Below are positions 19,693-28,996 of a DNA stretch of 64,000 nt, piece by piece (the first letter of the stretch is position 1; each line of letters opens with the position of its first letter). The translations under genes and the position numbers were made by a program. The stretch spans positions 2,018,680 to 2,082,679 of the forward strand of contig NZ_OY781470.1 in NCBI RefSeq assembly GCF_963676935.1. Direction: 5' to 3'. This stretch comes from Halarcobacter sp. GTDB taxonomy: Bacteria; Campylobacterota; Campylobacteria; Campylobacterales; Arcobacteraceae. Under the pieces are notes generated by a model, which saw only the letters and a program-made list of their open reading frames with translations, did not search any database and was not told where the DNA came from.

Positions 19693-20658
19693 ATGGATAA
19701 AAAATTGATTTCAGTTGCAATGTGTACATATAATGGGGGTAAATACTTAAAAGAACAATTAAATTCTATTATAAATCAAACATATAAAAATATTGAAATC
19801 ATAATATGTGATGATGGTTCTTCTGATAATACAATTGAAATAATTAAAGAATATTCAAAAAAATATAGTTTCATAAAATTTTTTCAAAATGAAAAAAATC
19901 TTGGCTTTGTTAAAAATTTTGAAAAATCTATATCTTTATGCAGTGGAGACTATATAGCCCTTGCTGATCAAGATGATATTTGGAAAGAAAAAAAACTTGA
20001 ACTTTTTATCAATGAAATAAAAGAAAATCTTCTTATCTATTCTGATGCAATAATCATGGATGGAGATGGAACTATTTCAAATAAAGAATTAATTAGACCA
20101 AAAGGAAATTTAGTAAAAGGAAAATGTAACAAAGCTTTTCTTTTTACAAACTGTGTATCAGGCAATACTCTAATGTTTAAAAAAGAACTATTAGAAAATA
20201 TTTTACCAATCCCTGAGACTATTACTTATCATGATATTTGGATTGCTTTTGTTGCCTCTACTTATGGGACAATTACTTTTACAGAAGAAGCAATGACTTA
20301 TTATAGACGATATTCTGAACAAATAACAAGTACAAGAGAAAAAAACTATAAAAGTTTAAGAGATAGATTTAATACTAAAAAAGCTTCAAATATTAAATCT
20401 GCTAAAGATGCAATCAATAATCTTACTATATTTAAAAAAATTAGTATTTTAGATAATGAAACTAAATTAATAATTGATATATCATTAAAACATTTAAAGA
20501 ATTTTTCAAATAGCTACTTTTCAAATAACTTATATAGAGTTCTAAAAAAATATAAAGATGAAGTATTTGAAATTAAAAAAGATAAAAAACGTATAAAATA
20601 TGTAAGAAGATTGAGTTATGGATTGAAAATGCATAAATTAACTTTTTTTGCAATATAA
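19693..20658 (+). CDS. Glycosyltransferase family 2 (rhamnosyltransferase-like)
   Basis: The 321-residue protein begins ISVAMCTYNGGKYLKEQLNSIINQTYKNIEI and carries ICDDGSSDNT and LADQDDIWKEKKLE (DQDD metal motif near residue 94), features of the WcaA/RfbF-like GT2 group that often transfer rhamnose. A ribosome-binding site AAAGGG lies upstream. It begins two bases after the preceding gene's stop. A rhamnose donor from rmlABCD is a reasonable inference. Confidence 0.82.
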   Translation: MDKKLISVAMCTYNGGKYLKEQLNSIINQTYKNIEIIICDDGSSDNTIEIIKEYSKKYSFIKFFQNEKNLGFVKNFEKSISLCSGDYIALADQDDIWKEKKLELFINEIKENLLIYSDAIIMDGDGTISNKELIRPKGNLVKGKCNKAFLFTNCVSGNTLMFKKELLENILPIPETITYHDIWIAFVASTYGTITFTEEAMTYYRRYSEQITSTREKNYKSLRDRFNTKKASNIKSAKDAINNLTIFKKISILDNETKLIIDISLKHLKNFSNSYFSNNLYRVLKKYKDEVFEIKKDKKRIKYVRRLSYGLKMHKLTFFAI

Positions 20659-20696
20659 CAATTACTTCCATTACAAATTTTTAATGATTTTTTCAG

Positions 20697-20702
20697 TATA
20701 AT
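20697..20702 (+). promoter_or_regulatory. -10 promoter element ahead of fdtA
   Basis: A TATAAT hexamer preceded by CAG lies 34 bases before the fdtA TTG, in the 77-base gap after the GT2 gene. It fits the extended -10 promoters of Campylobacterota, which often lack a -35. It may drive the fdtA-GNAT-fdtB module separately from the rml genes. Confidence 0.45.
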
Positions 20703-20735
20703 CTACACTTAAATTAAAAAATAAGGTTATTGTAA

Positions 20736-21137
20736 TTGATAGGGAAATTAATAGATTTTAAAATAAATGGGGATAATAGAGGATCATTAATTGCAATAGA
20801 AAATAATCATAATGTTCCATTTGATATAAAAAGAGTCTACTATATATTTGATACTAAAAAAGATGTAAGACGAGGATTTCACGCTCACAAAAACCTTAAA
20901 CAACTAGCAATAAGTGTATCTGGAAGCTGTAAATTTCTATTAGATAATGGAAAAGATAAAGAATACATAGAATTAAATTCACCAAATCAAGGTCTCCTCC
21001 TTGACGGATTAGTTTGGAGAGAAATGTTTGACTTTAGTGAAGATTGTGTACTACTTGTATTAACTAATGAATATTATGATGAAAATGATTATATTAGAGA
21101 TTATTCTAAATTCTTAGAAGAAATAAATAATGATTAA
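20736..21137 (+). CDS. fdtA: dTDP-4-keto-6-deoxyglucose 3,4-ketoisomerase
   Basis: The 133-residue cupin protein matches the FdtA/QdtA family: DNRGSLIAIE, IKRVYYIFDT and RGFHAHKNLKQ, with the catalytic histidine pair at 49 and 51. It moves the keto group of dTDP-4-keto-6-deoxyglucose from C4 to C3, preparing for transamination by FdtB two genes on. Whether the product has the galacto (FdtA) or gluco (QdtA) configuration at C4 cannot be told from sequence alone; the symbol marks the family. The start is a TTG with AAGG ahead of it. Confidence 0.85.
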   Translation: MIGKLIDFKINGDNRGSLIAIENNHNVPFDIKRVYYIFDTKKDVRRGFHAHKNLKQLAISVSGSCKFLLDNGKDKEYIELNSPNQGLLLDGLVWREMFDFSEDCVLLVLTNEYYDENDYIRDYSKFLEEINND

Positions 21138-21221
21138 TACAGCAGTATATTTACAAATAATAAATATCATTAAAAAGCATAAAATGGAGAAGGTAAATAA
21201 TTGTAATTACCTAAAAGTATC

Positions 21222-21740
21222 ATGATTATTTGTGGGAAAAATATAAATATGAGAACAGTTATGTTAGAAGATGCAGAATTTATTTATAACATAAGGCAAA
21301 ATCAAAATAAAACGAAATATCTTTCAAAAATTACAGGAACAGTTCAATCTCAAAAAGAATGGATAAAAAGTTATAAAGAAAGAGAAAAAATAGAAAAAGA
21401 ATTTTATTTTGTGATAGAATCAAAAAATGATGAAAGACTGGGCCTTGTAAGAATGTATGATTTCCAATATGATTCATTTTGTTGGGGAAGTTGGCTTATA
21501 AAAGAAAATGCCCCAAAAACTACGGCTATAGAATCAGCACTTCAAATATATGAATTTGGATTTTATAAATTAGGATTTAAAAAATCTCATTTTGATGTAA
21601 GAAAAGAAAATAAAAAAGTAATATCATTTCATAAAAGATTTGGTGCACAAATTATAGATGAAAATGAACTAGATTATTTTTTTAATTTTGATAAAAATCA
21701 GTATGAAGTAATAAAAGAAAAATATAAAAGGTATTTATAA
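21222..21740 (+). CDS. GNAT-family N-acetyltransferase
   Basis: The 172-residue protein has a RimJ/RimL-like GNAT layout: [22 protein letters not shown] at the start, [20 protein letters not shown] in the middle, and the late [21 protein letters not shown] strand-helix seen in sugar N-acetyltransferases such as WecD and PseH. Between fdtA and fdtB it is the obvious candidate to acylate the 3-amino group of the dTDP sugar using acetyl-CoA. Characterised partners of FdtA/FdtB are hexapeptide-repeat enzymes, so a GNAT here would be a non-homologous replacement (inference). No ribosome-binding site is evident; a short inverted repeat (21189-21210) lies just upstream. Confidence 0.75.
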   Translation: MIICGKNINMRTVMLEDAEFIYNIRQNQNKTKYLSKITGTVQSQKEWIKSYKEREKIEKEFYFVIESKNDERLGLVRMYDFQYDSFCWGSWLIKENAPKTTAIESALQIYEFGFYKLGFKKSHFDVRKENKKVISFHKRFGAQIIDENELDYFFNFDKNQYEVIKEKYKRYL

Positions 21741-21741
21741 G

Positions 21742-22842
21742 ATGATTCCATTCTTAGATTTAAAAAAGATAAATGCTCAATATAAAGAAGAATTAATTAA
21801 TGCTTGTACTCAAGTAATAGATAGTGGTTGGTATATCCAAGGCAACGAATGTAATAAATTCGAGGAAGAGTTTGCAGACTATTGTGGCACTAAATATGCA
21901 ATTGGTGTAGCAAATGGATTGGATGCTTTAACACTAATAATAAGAGCATATAAGGAATTATCTATCATGAAAGACGGTGATGAGATTATTGTTCCTTCTA
22001 ATACTTATATTGCATCAATACTAGCAATAACTGAAAACAATTTAACCCCTATATTAGTTGAACCTGATATATATACATATTTGATAGATCCTAATAAAAT
22101 CGAAGAAAAAATAACTTCAAAAACAAAGGCTATAATGCCTGTTCATCTTTATGGTCAAACTTGTGAAATGGAAAAAATAAATCTTATTGCAAAAAAATAT
22201 AATCTTAAAATTATAGAAGATTCAGCACAAGCACATGGTTCTTATTTTAAAGAAAAAAAAGCAGGTAATTTAGGAGATGCTAGTGGATTTAGTTTTTATC
22301 CAGGTAAGAATTTAGGAGCTTTAGGTGATGGAGGAGCTGTCACAACAAATGATAAAGAATTAGCTAGAACTATAAAAGCTATAGGAAATTATGGAAGTAA
22401 TGAAAAATATAAAAATTTATATAAAGGAATAAATAGTAGACTTGATGAAATTCAAGCGGCTATGTTAAGAATTAAATTAAAATACCTAGATATAGAAATA
22501 AAAAAAAGAAATCAAATTGCTGATTATTATATAGAGAATATAACAAATAAAAATATAATTTTACCAAAAATAAGACAAAAAGATAATCATGTTTGGCATT
22601 TATTTGTAATAAGAACAGAAAATAGAATAAAGTTGCAAAACTATTTATCAAATTATAAAATTCAAACACTCATACACTATCCACTTGCTCCACATAAACA
22701 AGAAGCATATAAAGAATGGACAAAAGAAATTTATCCTATAAGTGAAAAAATCCATAATCAAGTATTAAGCTTACCTATCAGTGGAGTACAAACACTTGAA
22801 GATACAAAAAAAATTGTAGAAGTAGTTAATACATATGATTAA
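21742..22842 (+). CDS. fdtB: dTDP-3-keto-6-deoxyhexose aminotransferase (DegT/DnrJ/EryC1 family)
   Basis: The 366-residue PLP enzyme starts [17 protein letters not shown] and has [19 protein letters not shown] with the cofactor-contacting Asp160, and [16 protein letters not shown] with the Schiff-base Lys189. These are hallmarks of FdtB/QdtB-type sugar aminotransferases. It should convert dTDP-3-keto-6-deoxyhexose to the 3-amino sugar using glutamate. An AAAAGG site precedes the ATG, one base after the GNAT stop. With RmlA, RmlB, FdtA and the GNAT it completes a pathway to dTDP-Fuc3NAc or dTDP-Qui3NAc. Confidence 0.88.
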   Translation: MIPFLDLKKINAQYKEELINACTQVIDSGWYIQGNECNKFEEEFADYCGTKYAIGVANGLDALTLIIRAYKELSIMKDGDEIIVPSNTYIASILAITENNLTPILVEPDIYTYLIDPNKIEEKITSKTKAIMPVHLYGQTCEMEKINLIAKKYNLKIIEDSAQAHGSYFKEKKAGNLGDASGFSFYPGKNLGALGDGGAVTTNDKELARTIKAIGNYGSNEKYKNLYKGINSRLDEIQAAMLRIKLKYLDIEIKKRNQIADYYIENITNKNIILPKIRQKDNHVWHLFVIRTENRIKLQNYLSNYKIQTLIHYPLAPHKQEAYKEWTKEIYPISEKIHNQVLSLPISGVQTLEDTKKIVEVVNTYD

Positions 22843-24403
22843 TAAAAATATAAATCAAAAAATCTTATCTAACACAAGTTTTGTAAAAGATTTAAAAAAA
22901 TTATATTGTGATAGTTTTACAATAAAGGATAAAATAAATTACTTAAATTCGCTAGTATACTTTTTAACTTCTAATGTAACTACAAAATTCAGTGATCAAT
23001 TTCTAGAAGAAGAATTAAATAAAATTAGTAAAAGTTTAGAATTTAACTTGTCAAAAGAATACAAAAAGAAATCAATACTTCACGTAATGACTGAATCATA
23101 TTCAATTGGTGGTCACACTAAGCTTGTTGAATTGTTCATTGAAAATTCTAAACTTAATTACCCTTATCAAAGTTTAGTTATAACTGATCAAAAAGTTGAA
23201 CTAGCAAATTCATTAAAAGATACAATAGATAATTTAGGAGAATTGATTATTATTGATGTAAATAAATCACCTATTGACAAATCAAAACAACTAGCTAACA
23301 TTGCTTCAAATTATGAATTAATTGTTTTACATATTCATCCACATGATATAACTGCAAATCTAGCTTTTGGAAATACAAAATTTAAGAGACCTATAATATA
23401 TTTAAATCATGCAGATCATATATTTTGGTGTGGAGTATCAATATCAGACCTTGTATTGGACTTAACTGAAGAGGGAAGTTACTTTTCTAAAAATATAAGA
23501 GGAATTAAAAAATCAAAAATTATTAATATACCAATAATCGAAAAGAAAAGTAATTTGACAAAAGAAGATGCAAGAAATTATTTAAATATAGACCATAATA
23601 AAAAAATTATATTATCTATTGCTAGCGAATATAAATACGGGAAAACAAAAAAAGAAATATTAAACTTTGCCAATATGGCAATGAATATTACAAAAAATGT
23701 TCAGAATAGTCAATTTTTATTAATTGGTCCAAGCAAAGAAAACTCTCACTGGAATGAAGTCTTTTCTAAAACAAAAGGAAAAGTAGTCCCATTGGGACCA
23801 AAAGACAGAGAACTATTGGAATATTATATTCTTTCTTCAGATCTTTATATAGAAAGTTTTCCATTTGCATCTTATACAGCCTTTTTAGATACAGCTTTGT
23901 TTGGGATAAAAATGATGAATCTTGATACACCAATATTTACTTTAGACGTGGTAAAAGAAAATAATATATCATATAAATCAATTGAAGAATTAGAAAGTAA
24001 TGCTATTAAATTTTTAAATAGTGATGTAAAAAATAATGATATTTTAGATTTAAGTAACCATTTAGAAGATAAATGGGGTAAGAATTTAATTAATATACTA
24101 AAAAATGATATAGAAAACGACCATCAAATTTATGAATTCATATCCAAAGAAGGAGATTCAAAATATCTTAATTATATAATAAAAGCTATCGGAAGTAATT
24201 TATCTCTTATGATTTTTGTAAAAAAACTTCCATATGGACTTCAATTAAAAATTGAAGATAAATTATTAAAATATAAAATCATGGGATATGATGATAATTG
24301 CACTAATATTTTCAAAGAAAAATGTTTTAGAAAAAAAACTAGATATATTAGGTATAAAATAAAAAATAAGATTAACCAGCTTATTTACAGAATAAAAAAT
24401 TAA
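22835..24403 (+). CDS. GT-B fold glycosyltransferase-like protein
   Basis: The 522-residue protein has an N-terminal helical region (about 1-80), then [24 protein letters not shown], the glycine-rich start of a GT-B N-domain. Later it has [27 protein letters not shown], and [21 protein letters not shown], where ESFPF corresponds to the nucleotide-sugar part of group 1 glycosyltransferases. The basic C-terminus may contact the membrane. It overlaps fdtB by 8 bases and is the last gene of the plus-strand block. It probably transfers one sugar of the repeat unit; donor unknown. Confidence 0.65.
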   Translation: MINKNINQKILSNTSFVKDLKKLYCDSFTIKDKINYLNSLVYFLTSNVTTKFSDQFLEEELNKISKSLEFNLSKEYKKKSILHVMTESYSIGGHTKLVELFIENSKLNYPYQSLVITDQKVELANSLKDTIDNLGELIIIDVNKSPIDKSKQLANIASNYELIVLHIHPHDITANLAFGNTKFKRPIIYLNHADHIFWCGVSISDLVLDLTEEGSYFSKNIRGIKKSKIINIPIIEKKSNLTKEDARNYLNIDHNKKIILSIASEYKYGKTKKEILNFANMAMNITKNVQNSQFLLIGPSKENSHWNEVFSKTKGKVVPLGPKDRELLEYYILSSDLYIESFPFASYTAFLDTALFGIKMMNLDTPIFTLDVVKENNISYKSIEELESNAIKFLNSDVKNNDILDLSNHLEDKWGKNLINILKNDIENDHQIYEFISKEGDSKYLNYIIKAIGSNLSLMIFVKKLPYGLQLKIEDKLLKYKIMGYDDNCTNIFKEKCFRKKTRYIRYKIKNKINQLIYRIKN

Positions 24404-24418
24404 TTTTTATTCTGTAAA
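24384..24418. terminator. 15-bp perfect inverted repeat at convergent gene ends
   Basis: Arms 24384-24398 and 24404-24418 are perfectly complementary, with a five-base loop ATTAA that holds the overlapping stop codons of both convergent genes. An RNA hairpin would form on either strand, so a bidirectional terminator or transcript-end stabiliser is likely. A long U-tract after the stem is lacking on both sides, so intrinsic termination is not certain. Confidence 0.6.
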
Positions 24419-25479
24419 AGTCCACTTATATCATACTTTTTAGTTTGTTCATTTAACTTTTTTATAAAAATATCAACATTTTTTGAAGTAACTAAATAAT
24501 TATTATTTGAAATTTGTTTTAACATCCATAAATTTATATCTTCTGAATAATGAGCTAAATCTTTATAATTTTTAAGATCATGTGTTATTTTATCAACACA
24601 TTGGAAATCATAAATTTTTATATTTTTATATTTTTTTAATTTATTAAAAATATATTTTTTAAATTTTAAATGATTTTCAAAGTAGTTAGATAATTCCATA
24701 ATTTTATACTGTCCTACTGAATAAGGCGGATAAAAAATATAGAAATTTTTATCCTTATTTTTTTTAATAATTGGTAATAAAACATTATCAAACTTTTCTT
24801 TTAATGAATTTAAATCAAATAATTTGCCTGATATAGGATTTTTACTAATTAAATATAATGACTGCAGTTGTAGTTTATAATTTTCCAAAGTAAAACTTGA
24901 ACTATATTCACGTTGCCAAGAATATAATGAATTCAAATTTTCGTTAATTTTTTCTTTATTATAAGGTTTAAAAAGAGATTCGATTGAGTTTTTTAAAACG
25001 CTAAAATTTAAAAGATATATAATATCGTTAGATATATCATCATCATACAAATATTCAGGAAACTTTTCATTTAATTCGACAGGTTGTGCAATTAAACTAA
25101 ATGCATATATATCTAACCCAAAAAGAACATTTTTAACATTTTGATTATTAATTGCCGTTTCTAAAGTTTTCATCTCTTCATAAATAGTTCCTCCACGAGT
25201 AGCAAGTTTAATTACTTTTTTAAATCCTAAATATTTTTCAATATCTTTTGCATAAAAATTTTCTACCATAGATGAACCAATAAGAACTGAATCATAATCA
25301 TAATTTTTTGCAAGTCCAGCATTTAGATATCTGGGTTTTTCAGTATCAAATGTATAAAAAAATGCTTTTCTATATTGTTGAAAAGGATCAACTATAAAAT
25401 TAAAAATAACAATTAATCCCAATCCTCCAAAAAAGATAATTACAAATAAATTTACCCAATATCTATATTTTTTAATCAT
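24400..25479 (-). CDS. Membrane-anchored SGNH-like protein of unknown function (GSS type)
   Basis: The 359-residue protein has one N-terminal transmembrane helix (about 10-28) followed by FIVDPFQQY, then VLIGSSMVEN (GSS at 68-70), the strand VLFGLDIYAFS, and a late DLAHYSEDINLW that could hold an Asp-His pair. The same layout occurs at 16924-17982. Most of the chain should be periplasmic. It is the last gene of the minus-strand O-acylation operon, nine bases after an SGNH gene. Function unknown; modification of the exported glycan is inferred from context. Confidence 0.55.
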   Translation of the reverse strand: MIKKYRYWVNLFVIIFFGGLGLIVIFNFIVDPFQQYRKAFFYTFDTEKPRYLNAGLAKNYDYDSVLIGSSMVENFYAKDIEKYLGFKKVIKLATRGGTIYEEMKTLETAINNQNVKNVLFGLDIYAFSLIAQPVELNEKFPEYLYDDDISNDIIYLLNFSVLKNSIESLFKPYNKEKINENLNSLYSWQREYSSSFTLENYKLQLQSLYLISKNPISGKLFDLNSLKEKFDNVLLPIIKKNKDKNFYIFYPPYSVGQYKIMELSNYFENHLKFKKYIFNKLKKYKNIKIYDFQCVDKITHDLKNYKDLAHYSEDINLWMLKQISNNNYLVTSKNVDIFIKKLNEQTKKYDISGLLQNKN

Positions 25480-25487
25480 TATATACC

Positions 25488-26588
25488 TTAAAACTTTTGT
25501 ATTCTAAAAATAATTTCAGGTGCTTTAAAAGACCAATGTGTATCGTCAGGATAATACAAATCCTTTACTCTATTATTAATTAAAGTATTAAGTAATATCT
25601 TTTTTGTATCTATAAAAATATAATTTTTATCAAGTTTTCTTAAAGATTCAAAAAATACACTATCAGGATGTTTTTTATCAATAATAAACTTTGAGTATAA
25701 TGTATATTTATCAACTGCCGGCATAAATATTAACTTTATTCCTTTCTTTTCTAATATCTTTCCAAGTTTGTTAAAATTACTATTTAATTTTTTTATATTG
25801 TCTTCAGTAGCTTTGTATAAAGAATCAATATCTCCTTTATAGTACAATAGACTATTTTTATCTTTTGAAGTAAAAAAATCATCAACTAATTCAGTTTTAT
25901 AACACTTTGAACCAAAAGGCCTTTCAACAAAATTGTACAATAAATTGTTTTTTAGTGCTGTAAAATTTTTATCATTTATAAATTTTATATCTTCATCTTT
26001 CCCTAAATATGGGCTTCTTTGTTTTATTAGTTCAGAGATTAAAATCTCTTTTTCTCCATTGATTTTAAAATTAGTATCTATAGCAAACCTATCGATACTA
26101 AATCTTTCAACTGATTCAATTAAAATATACTTAGGATTTATTTCGTCAAGAACTCCACTATTCAATAAAAGCATAACACTCTCAATGTAATTTAATGTTC
26201 TAGGTAATAAAGTTATATTTAAAATATTAAAATTATTGTAAGATGCAATATAATCTTGATAAAAAGGATTTTTTCCCTGTGTAGCTGCATTTGAAAAAGA
26301 ATCTCCTATTGTAAGCATATCAATTTTTTCTTTTTTACCATTATTGAACCAATAATTAAAGTCAAAATGCTGTTTAGGTAAAGTTATACTATTTTTTGAT
26401 GGATATGCTTGTCTAGGAAATGCAGAATCTGGATAAAGAGACATTCTTCCTAAATCTCCAGTATATATATTATCTTGAACTAAAAGAACATGACTTGTAT
26501 ATTTAATCCAAGCAATATAGTGAATAGAAACTAATAATGGCAAGGATATAGCGAATGCTAAAACAAATTTTTTATATTTATTAATCAA
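25488..26588 (-). CDS. AlgJ/AlgX-like SGNH acyltransferase paralogue 3
   Basis: The 366-residue protein has one N-terminal transmembrane helix (about 8-26), then IDMLTIGDSFSN with Ser97 as candidate nucleophile, the family motif YILIESVERF, and a C-terminal DDTHWS giving Asp349 and His351. It belongs to the same set as the genes at 26581 and 28989. Together with the AlgI-like MBOAT protein it should work in the periplasm to O-acylate the polysaccharide. The start is a TTG at 26588 nested in the upstream gene's TTTGATTAA end, with AGAGG ahead of it. Acyl group and target sugar are unknown. Confidence 0.75.
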   Translation of the reverse strand: MINKYKKFVLAFAISLPLLVSIHYIAWIKYTSHVLLVQDNIYTGDLGRMSLYPDSAFPRQAYPSKNSITLPKQHFDFNYWFNNGKKEKIDMLTIGDSFSNAATQGKNPFYQDYIASYNNFNILNITLLPRTLNYIESVMLLLNSGVLDEINPKYILIESVERFSIDRFAIDTNFKINGEKEILISELIKQRSPYLGKDEDIKFINDKNFTALKNNLLYNFVERPFGSKCYKTELVDDFFTSKDKNSLLYYKGDIDSLYKATEDNIKKLNSNFNKLGKILEKKGIKLIFMPAVDKYTLYSKFIIDKKHPDSVFFESLRKLDKNYIFIDTKKILLNTLINNRVKDLYYPDDTHWSFKAPEIIFRIQKF

Positions 26589-27693
26589 AATTAACCTCTT
26601 TAAAAATTAACTCACTTGCTTTATATGACCAATGAGTATCATCTGAGTAAAAAATATCTATTTCACCTCGATTTAATGCTCTTGATAAAATCTTTTTTGT
26701 GTCAATAAATTTATACTTTTTAGGTAACTCTCTTAAATATTCAAAAAATTGACTTTTGGGATAACTTTTACCATTAACTAAATAATTTGAATATAAATTG
26801 TATTTATCAACAACAGGCATGAAATAAAGTTTTATTCCTTTTTTTTCTAAAATTTCTGATAATTTATTAAAATTATTATTTAATATTTTTATTTTTTCTT
26901 TTGTAACTAAATTAGTATTATCCACATCTTCTTTTAAAAACAATAATGTATTAGAATCATTTGAAGAAAAAAAATCTTTTTTAAGTTTTTCAATATATAC
27001 ATGAGAAAATAATTTTTCATCAGTAAAGTTAAATAATATCTGATTTCGTATAGCTTTAAAATTATTAAGATTTAAAAAGGAAAAAATATTATCATCAATT
27101 ACTTTTTCAGTTTTAATATTTTTTGTTAATTTCAAAGATTCAAAAAATTTATTATCTGTTTTAGTAAAATCTAATTTTTTTGAAAATCTCTGAATACTAT
27201 ATCGCTCTACAGATTCAATTAATATATATTTAGGCTTCATTTTATCTAAATAGCCCATATTATTTAATATCTGAATTTCTTCAATATAATTAAATGCATC
27301 AATAAAAAATCCTTTAATCTTAAATAGTCTAGGTATATTTAAGACTTTTAAATTATTATAAGTAGCTATATAATCTTGATAAAAAGGATTTAACCCTTGC
27401 GTATCACCATTTGAAAAAGAATCGCCTATTGTAATAAAATCGACCTCATTACCATCCCAATCAATTAAAGGAATATGCCTATTTTTTAAATTATTATTAT
27501 CTGGATTAAAATAAGATGGCCTAGGAAAAACGCTATCAACTTTATAAACTTTTCTTGTTAAATCACCTTTATATATCATCTTATTATCTTGACGAACGTG
27601 TTTAGTATATATATTCCAAGTTAAAAAATGAAAACTTAAGAATAATATTATTATTAAAAAAAAGAGTTTGCTGAAATTTTTATATATTTTCAT
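26581..27693 (-). CDS. AlgJ/AlgX-like SGNH acyltransferase paralogue 2
   Basis: About 370 residues from the ATG at 27693; an upstream TTG at 27741 would add 16 residues and overlap the ligase gene by 47 bases, and neither has a good ribosome-binding site. The shorter form matches its paralogues in length. It has an N-terminal membrane helix, FITIGDSFSNGD (Ser92), ILIESVERYSIQRF, and the C-terminal SDDTHWSYKAS (Asp352, His354). These give the Ser-Asp-His set of the SGNH fold with the AlgJ-type DTHW signature. It likely acts in the periplasm on the exported or lipid-linked glycan. Confidence 0.75.
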   Translation of the reverse strand: MKIYKNFSKLFFLIIILFLSFHFLTWNIYTKHVRQDNKMIYKGDLTRKVYKVDSVFPRPSYFNPDNNNLKNRHIPLIDWDGNEVDFITIGDSFSNGDTQGLNPFYQDYIATYNNLKVLNIPRLFKIKGFFIDAFNYIEEIQILNNMGYLDKMKPKYILIESVERYSIQRFSKKLDFTKTDNKFFESLKLTKNIKTEKVIDDNIFSFLNLNNFKAIRNQILFNFTDEKLFSHVYIEKLKKDFFSSNDSNTLLFLKEDVDNTNLVTKEKIKILNNNFNKLSEILEKKGIKLYFMPVVDKYNLYSNYLVNGKSYPKSQFFEYLRELPKKYKFIDTKKILSRALNRGEIDIFYSDDTHWSYKASELIFKEVNFD

Positions 27694-27694
27694 T

Positions 27695-28996
27695 TTATAT
27701 ATTTTTATTATAAATTTTTTGTTCGTGATTATACTGAACAATTACTATTGAAATAAATAAACCAAAAAGTAACATTAATTCATAAAAGAAAAAAATATCA
27801 CAAGAAAAAGCAACAAATAAAAAAACTAAACTTGTAATATAAGATATATACTTAATAAATGTATTTTTAATTTTAATTTTAAAAAGTGAATAAAAAAGAA
27901 AAAGTAACAAAAATAATCCTATTATTCCATTTGAAATCAATATTTCTAAATACATATTATGTAGCCTCCCATATTCCCAAAAACTTTTTATTTGTTTATA
28001 GGGATATTTATTCTCATGAAGTCTTTTTTTAACATATTCTTCTTTATCTCCAATACCCACACCAAATAATATATTTTTTGGCTCAAAAATATAAATAATT
28101 GCGTGATATGCTAACAATCTATCACCTACACTTGAGTGTTTAATATCATGATTATAAATAACATTTTTAATATCATCAATACCTTGATTAATTCTTATAT
28201 TAAAAGTATTAATATTGTAATAAGCAAATATAAATAGTGAAAACAAAGATATAATTAAGAATACAACTTTTTTAATATTTTTATAATAATAAATAAAAAT
28301 TAAAATAATTAATGTCAAAAGAAGTGAAAACTGTCCAGTACGTCCAATAGAAATAAATAAATTCATACTCATTGTAATTAAAAAAATCAAAAAAACTAAT
28401 TTAATATATTTATTAGAAATATGTTTAAACTTATATAAGGATAATAAAATTGTAAAAGCTATAAAAACACTATAACTAATATGAATCCCACTTAACTGAA
28501 ATGGTACAGGATTAAAAGAATTACTTTTAGGAATCCCTGTACTCCATAAATCAAAAAAAATCCCATAAGATATAATCTCATTAACAAACATTGATAAGAG
28601 AAAACTACTTACTACAAATACAATATATTTTGCTTTTAGAGATGAGACAATAATAATAATAGGAAAAAGATAAAAGTATCCAAATGCCTTAAAAAAGAAA
28701 TTAAAATCACCATAAACGGTATTAGGATAATTTTTACTCCATAAATATGATAATAAGATCAAAAAACTAATACTCAAAACTAATTGAAAAATTTTATTTT
28801 TTTTTATTGATCTTATAATAATTTTAATTCTATTATAGTCAAAAGAGATTATCCATAAAATAATCATAATCTTAATAAGTTCTTTTGTAATAGTATATTC
28901 AAAAGGAATAATGAAAGCATATATTATAATTATAAAATTAAGTAATAAGTTGATATTCTCACGAAGTGTTAAAATATTTTGTCTGATATTAATCAA
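27695..28996 (-). CDS. O-antigen ligase / polymerase family membrane protein (WaaL/Wzy)
   Basis: The 433-residue protein is almost wholly hydrophobic, with about 11-12 membrane segments, a SIGRTGQFS turn in the middle, and a large loop ending GRLHNMYLEILISNG, the conserved Wzy_C/WaaL loop whose histidine is required in WaaL. WaaL transfers undecaprenyl-linked O-antigen to lipid A-core on the periplasmic side. Because export here is of the ABC type, ligase is the better guess than polymerase. The start is a TTG nested in the upstream gene's TTTGATTAA end, with GAGAAGG ahead. It sits between two SGNH paralogues. Confidence 0.8.
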   Translation of the reverse strand: MINIRQNILTLRENINLLLNFIIIIYAFIIPFEYTITKELIKIMIILWIISFDYNRIKIIIRSIKKNKIFQLVLSISFLILLSYLWSKNYPNTVYGDFNFFFKAFGYFYLFPIIIIVSSLKAKYIVFVVSSFLLSMFVNEIISYGIFFDLWSTGIPKSNSFNPVPFQLSGIHISYSVFIAFTILLSLYKFKHISNKYIKLVFLIFLITMSMNLFISIGRTGQFSLLLTLIILIFIYYYKNIKKVVFLIISLFSLFIFAYYNINTFNIRINQGIDDIKNVIYNHDIKHSSVGDRLLAYHAIIYIFEPKNILFGVGIGDKEEYVKKRLHENKYPYKQIKSFWEYGRLHNMYLEILISNGIIGLFLLLFLFYSLFKIKIKNTFIKYISYITSLVFLFVAFSCDIFFFYELMLLFGLFISIVIVQYNHEQKIYNKNI

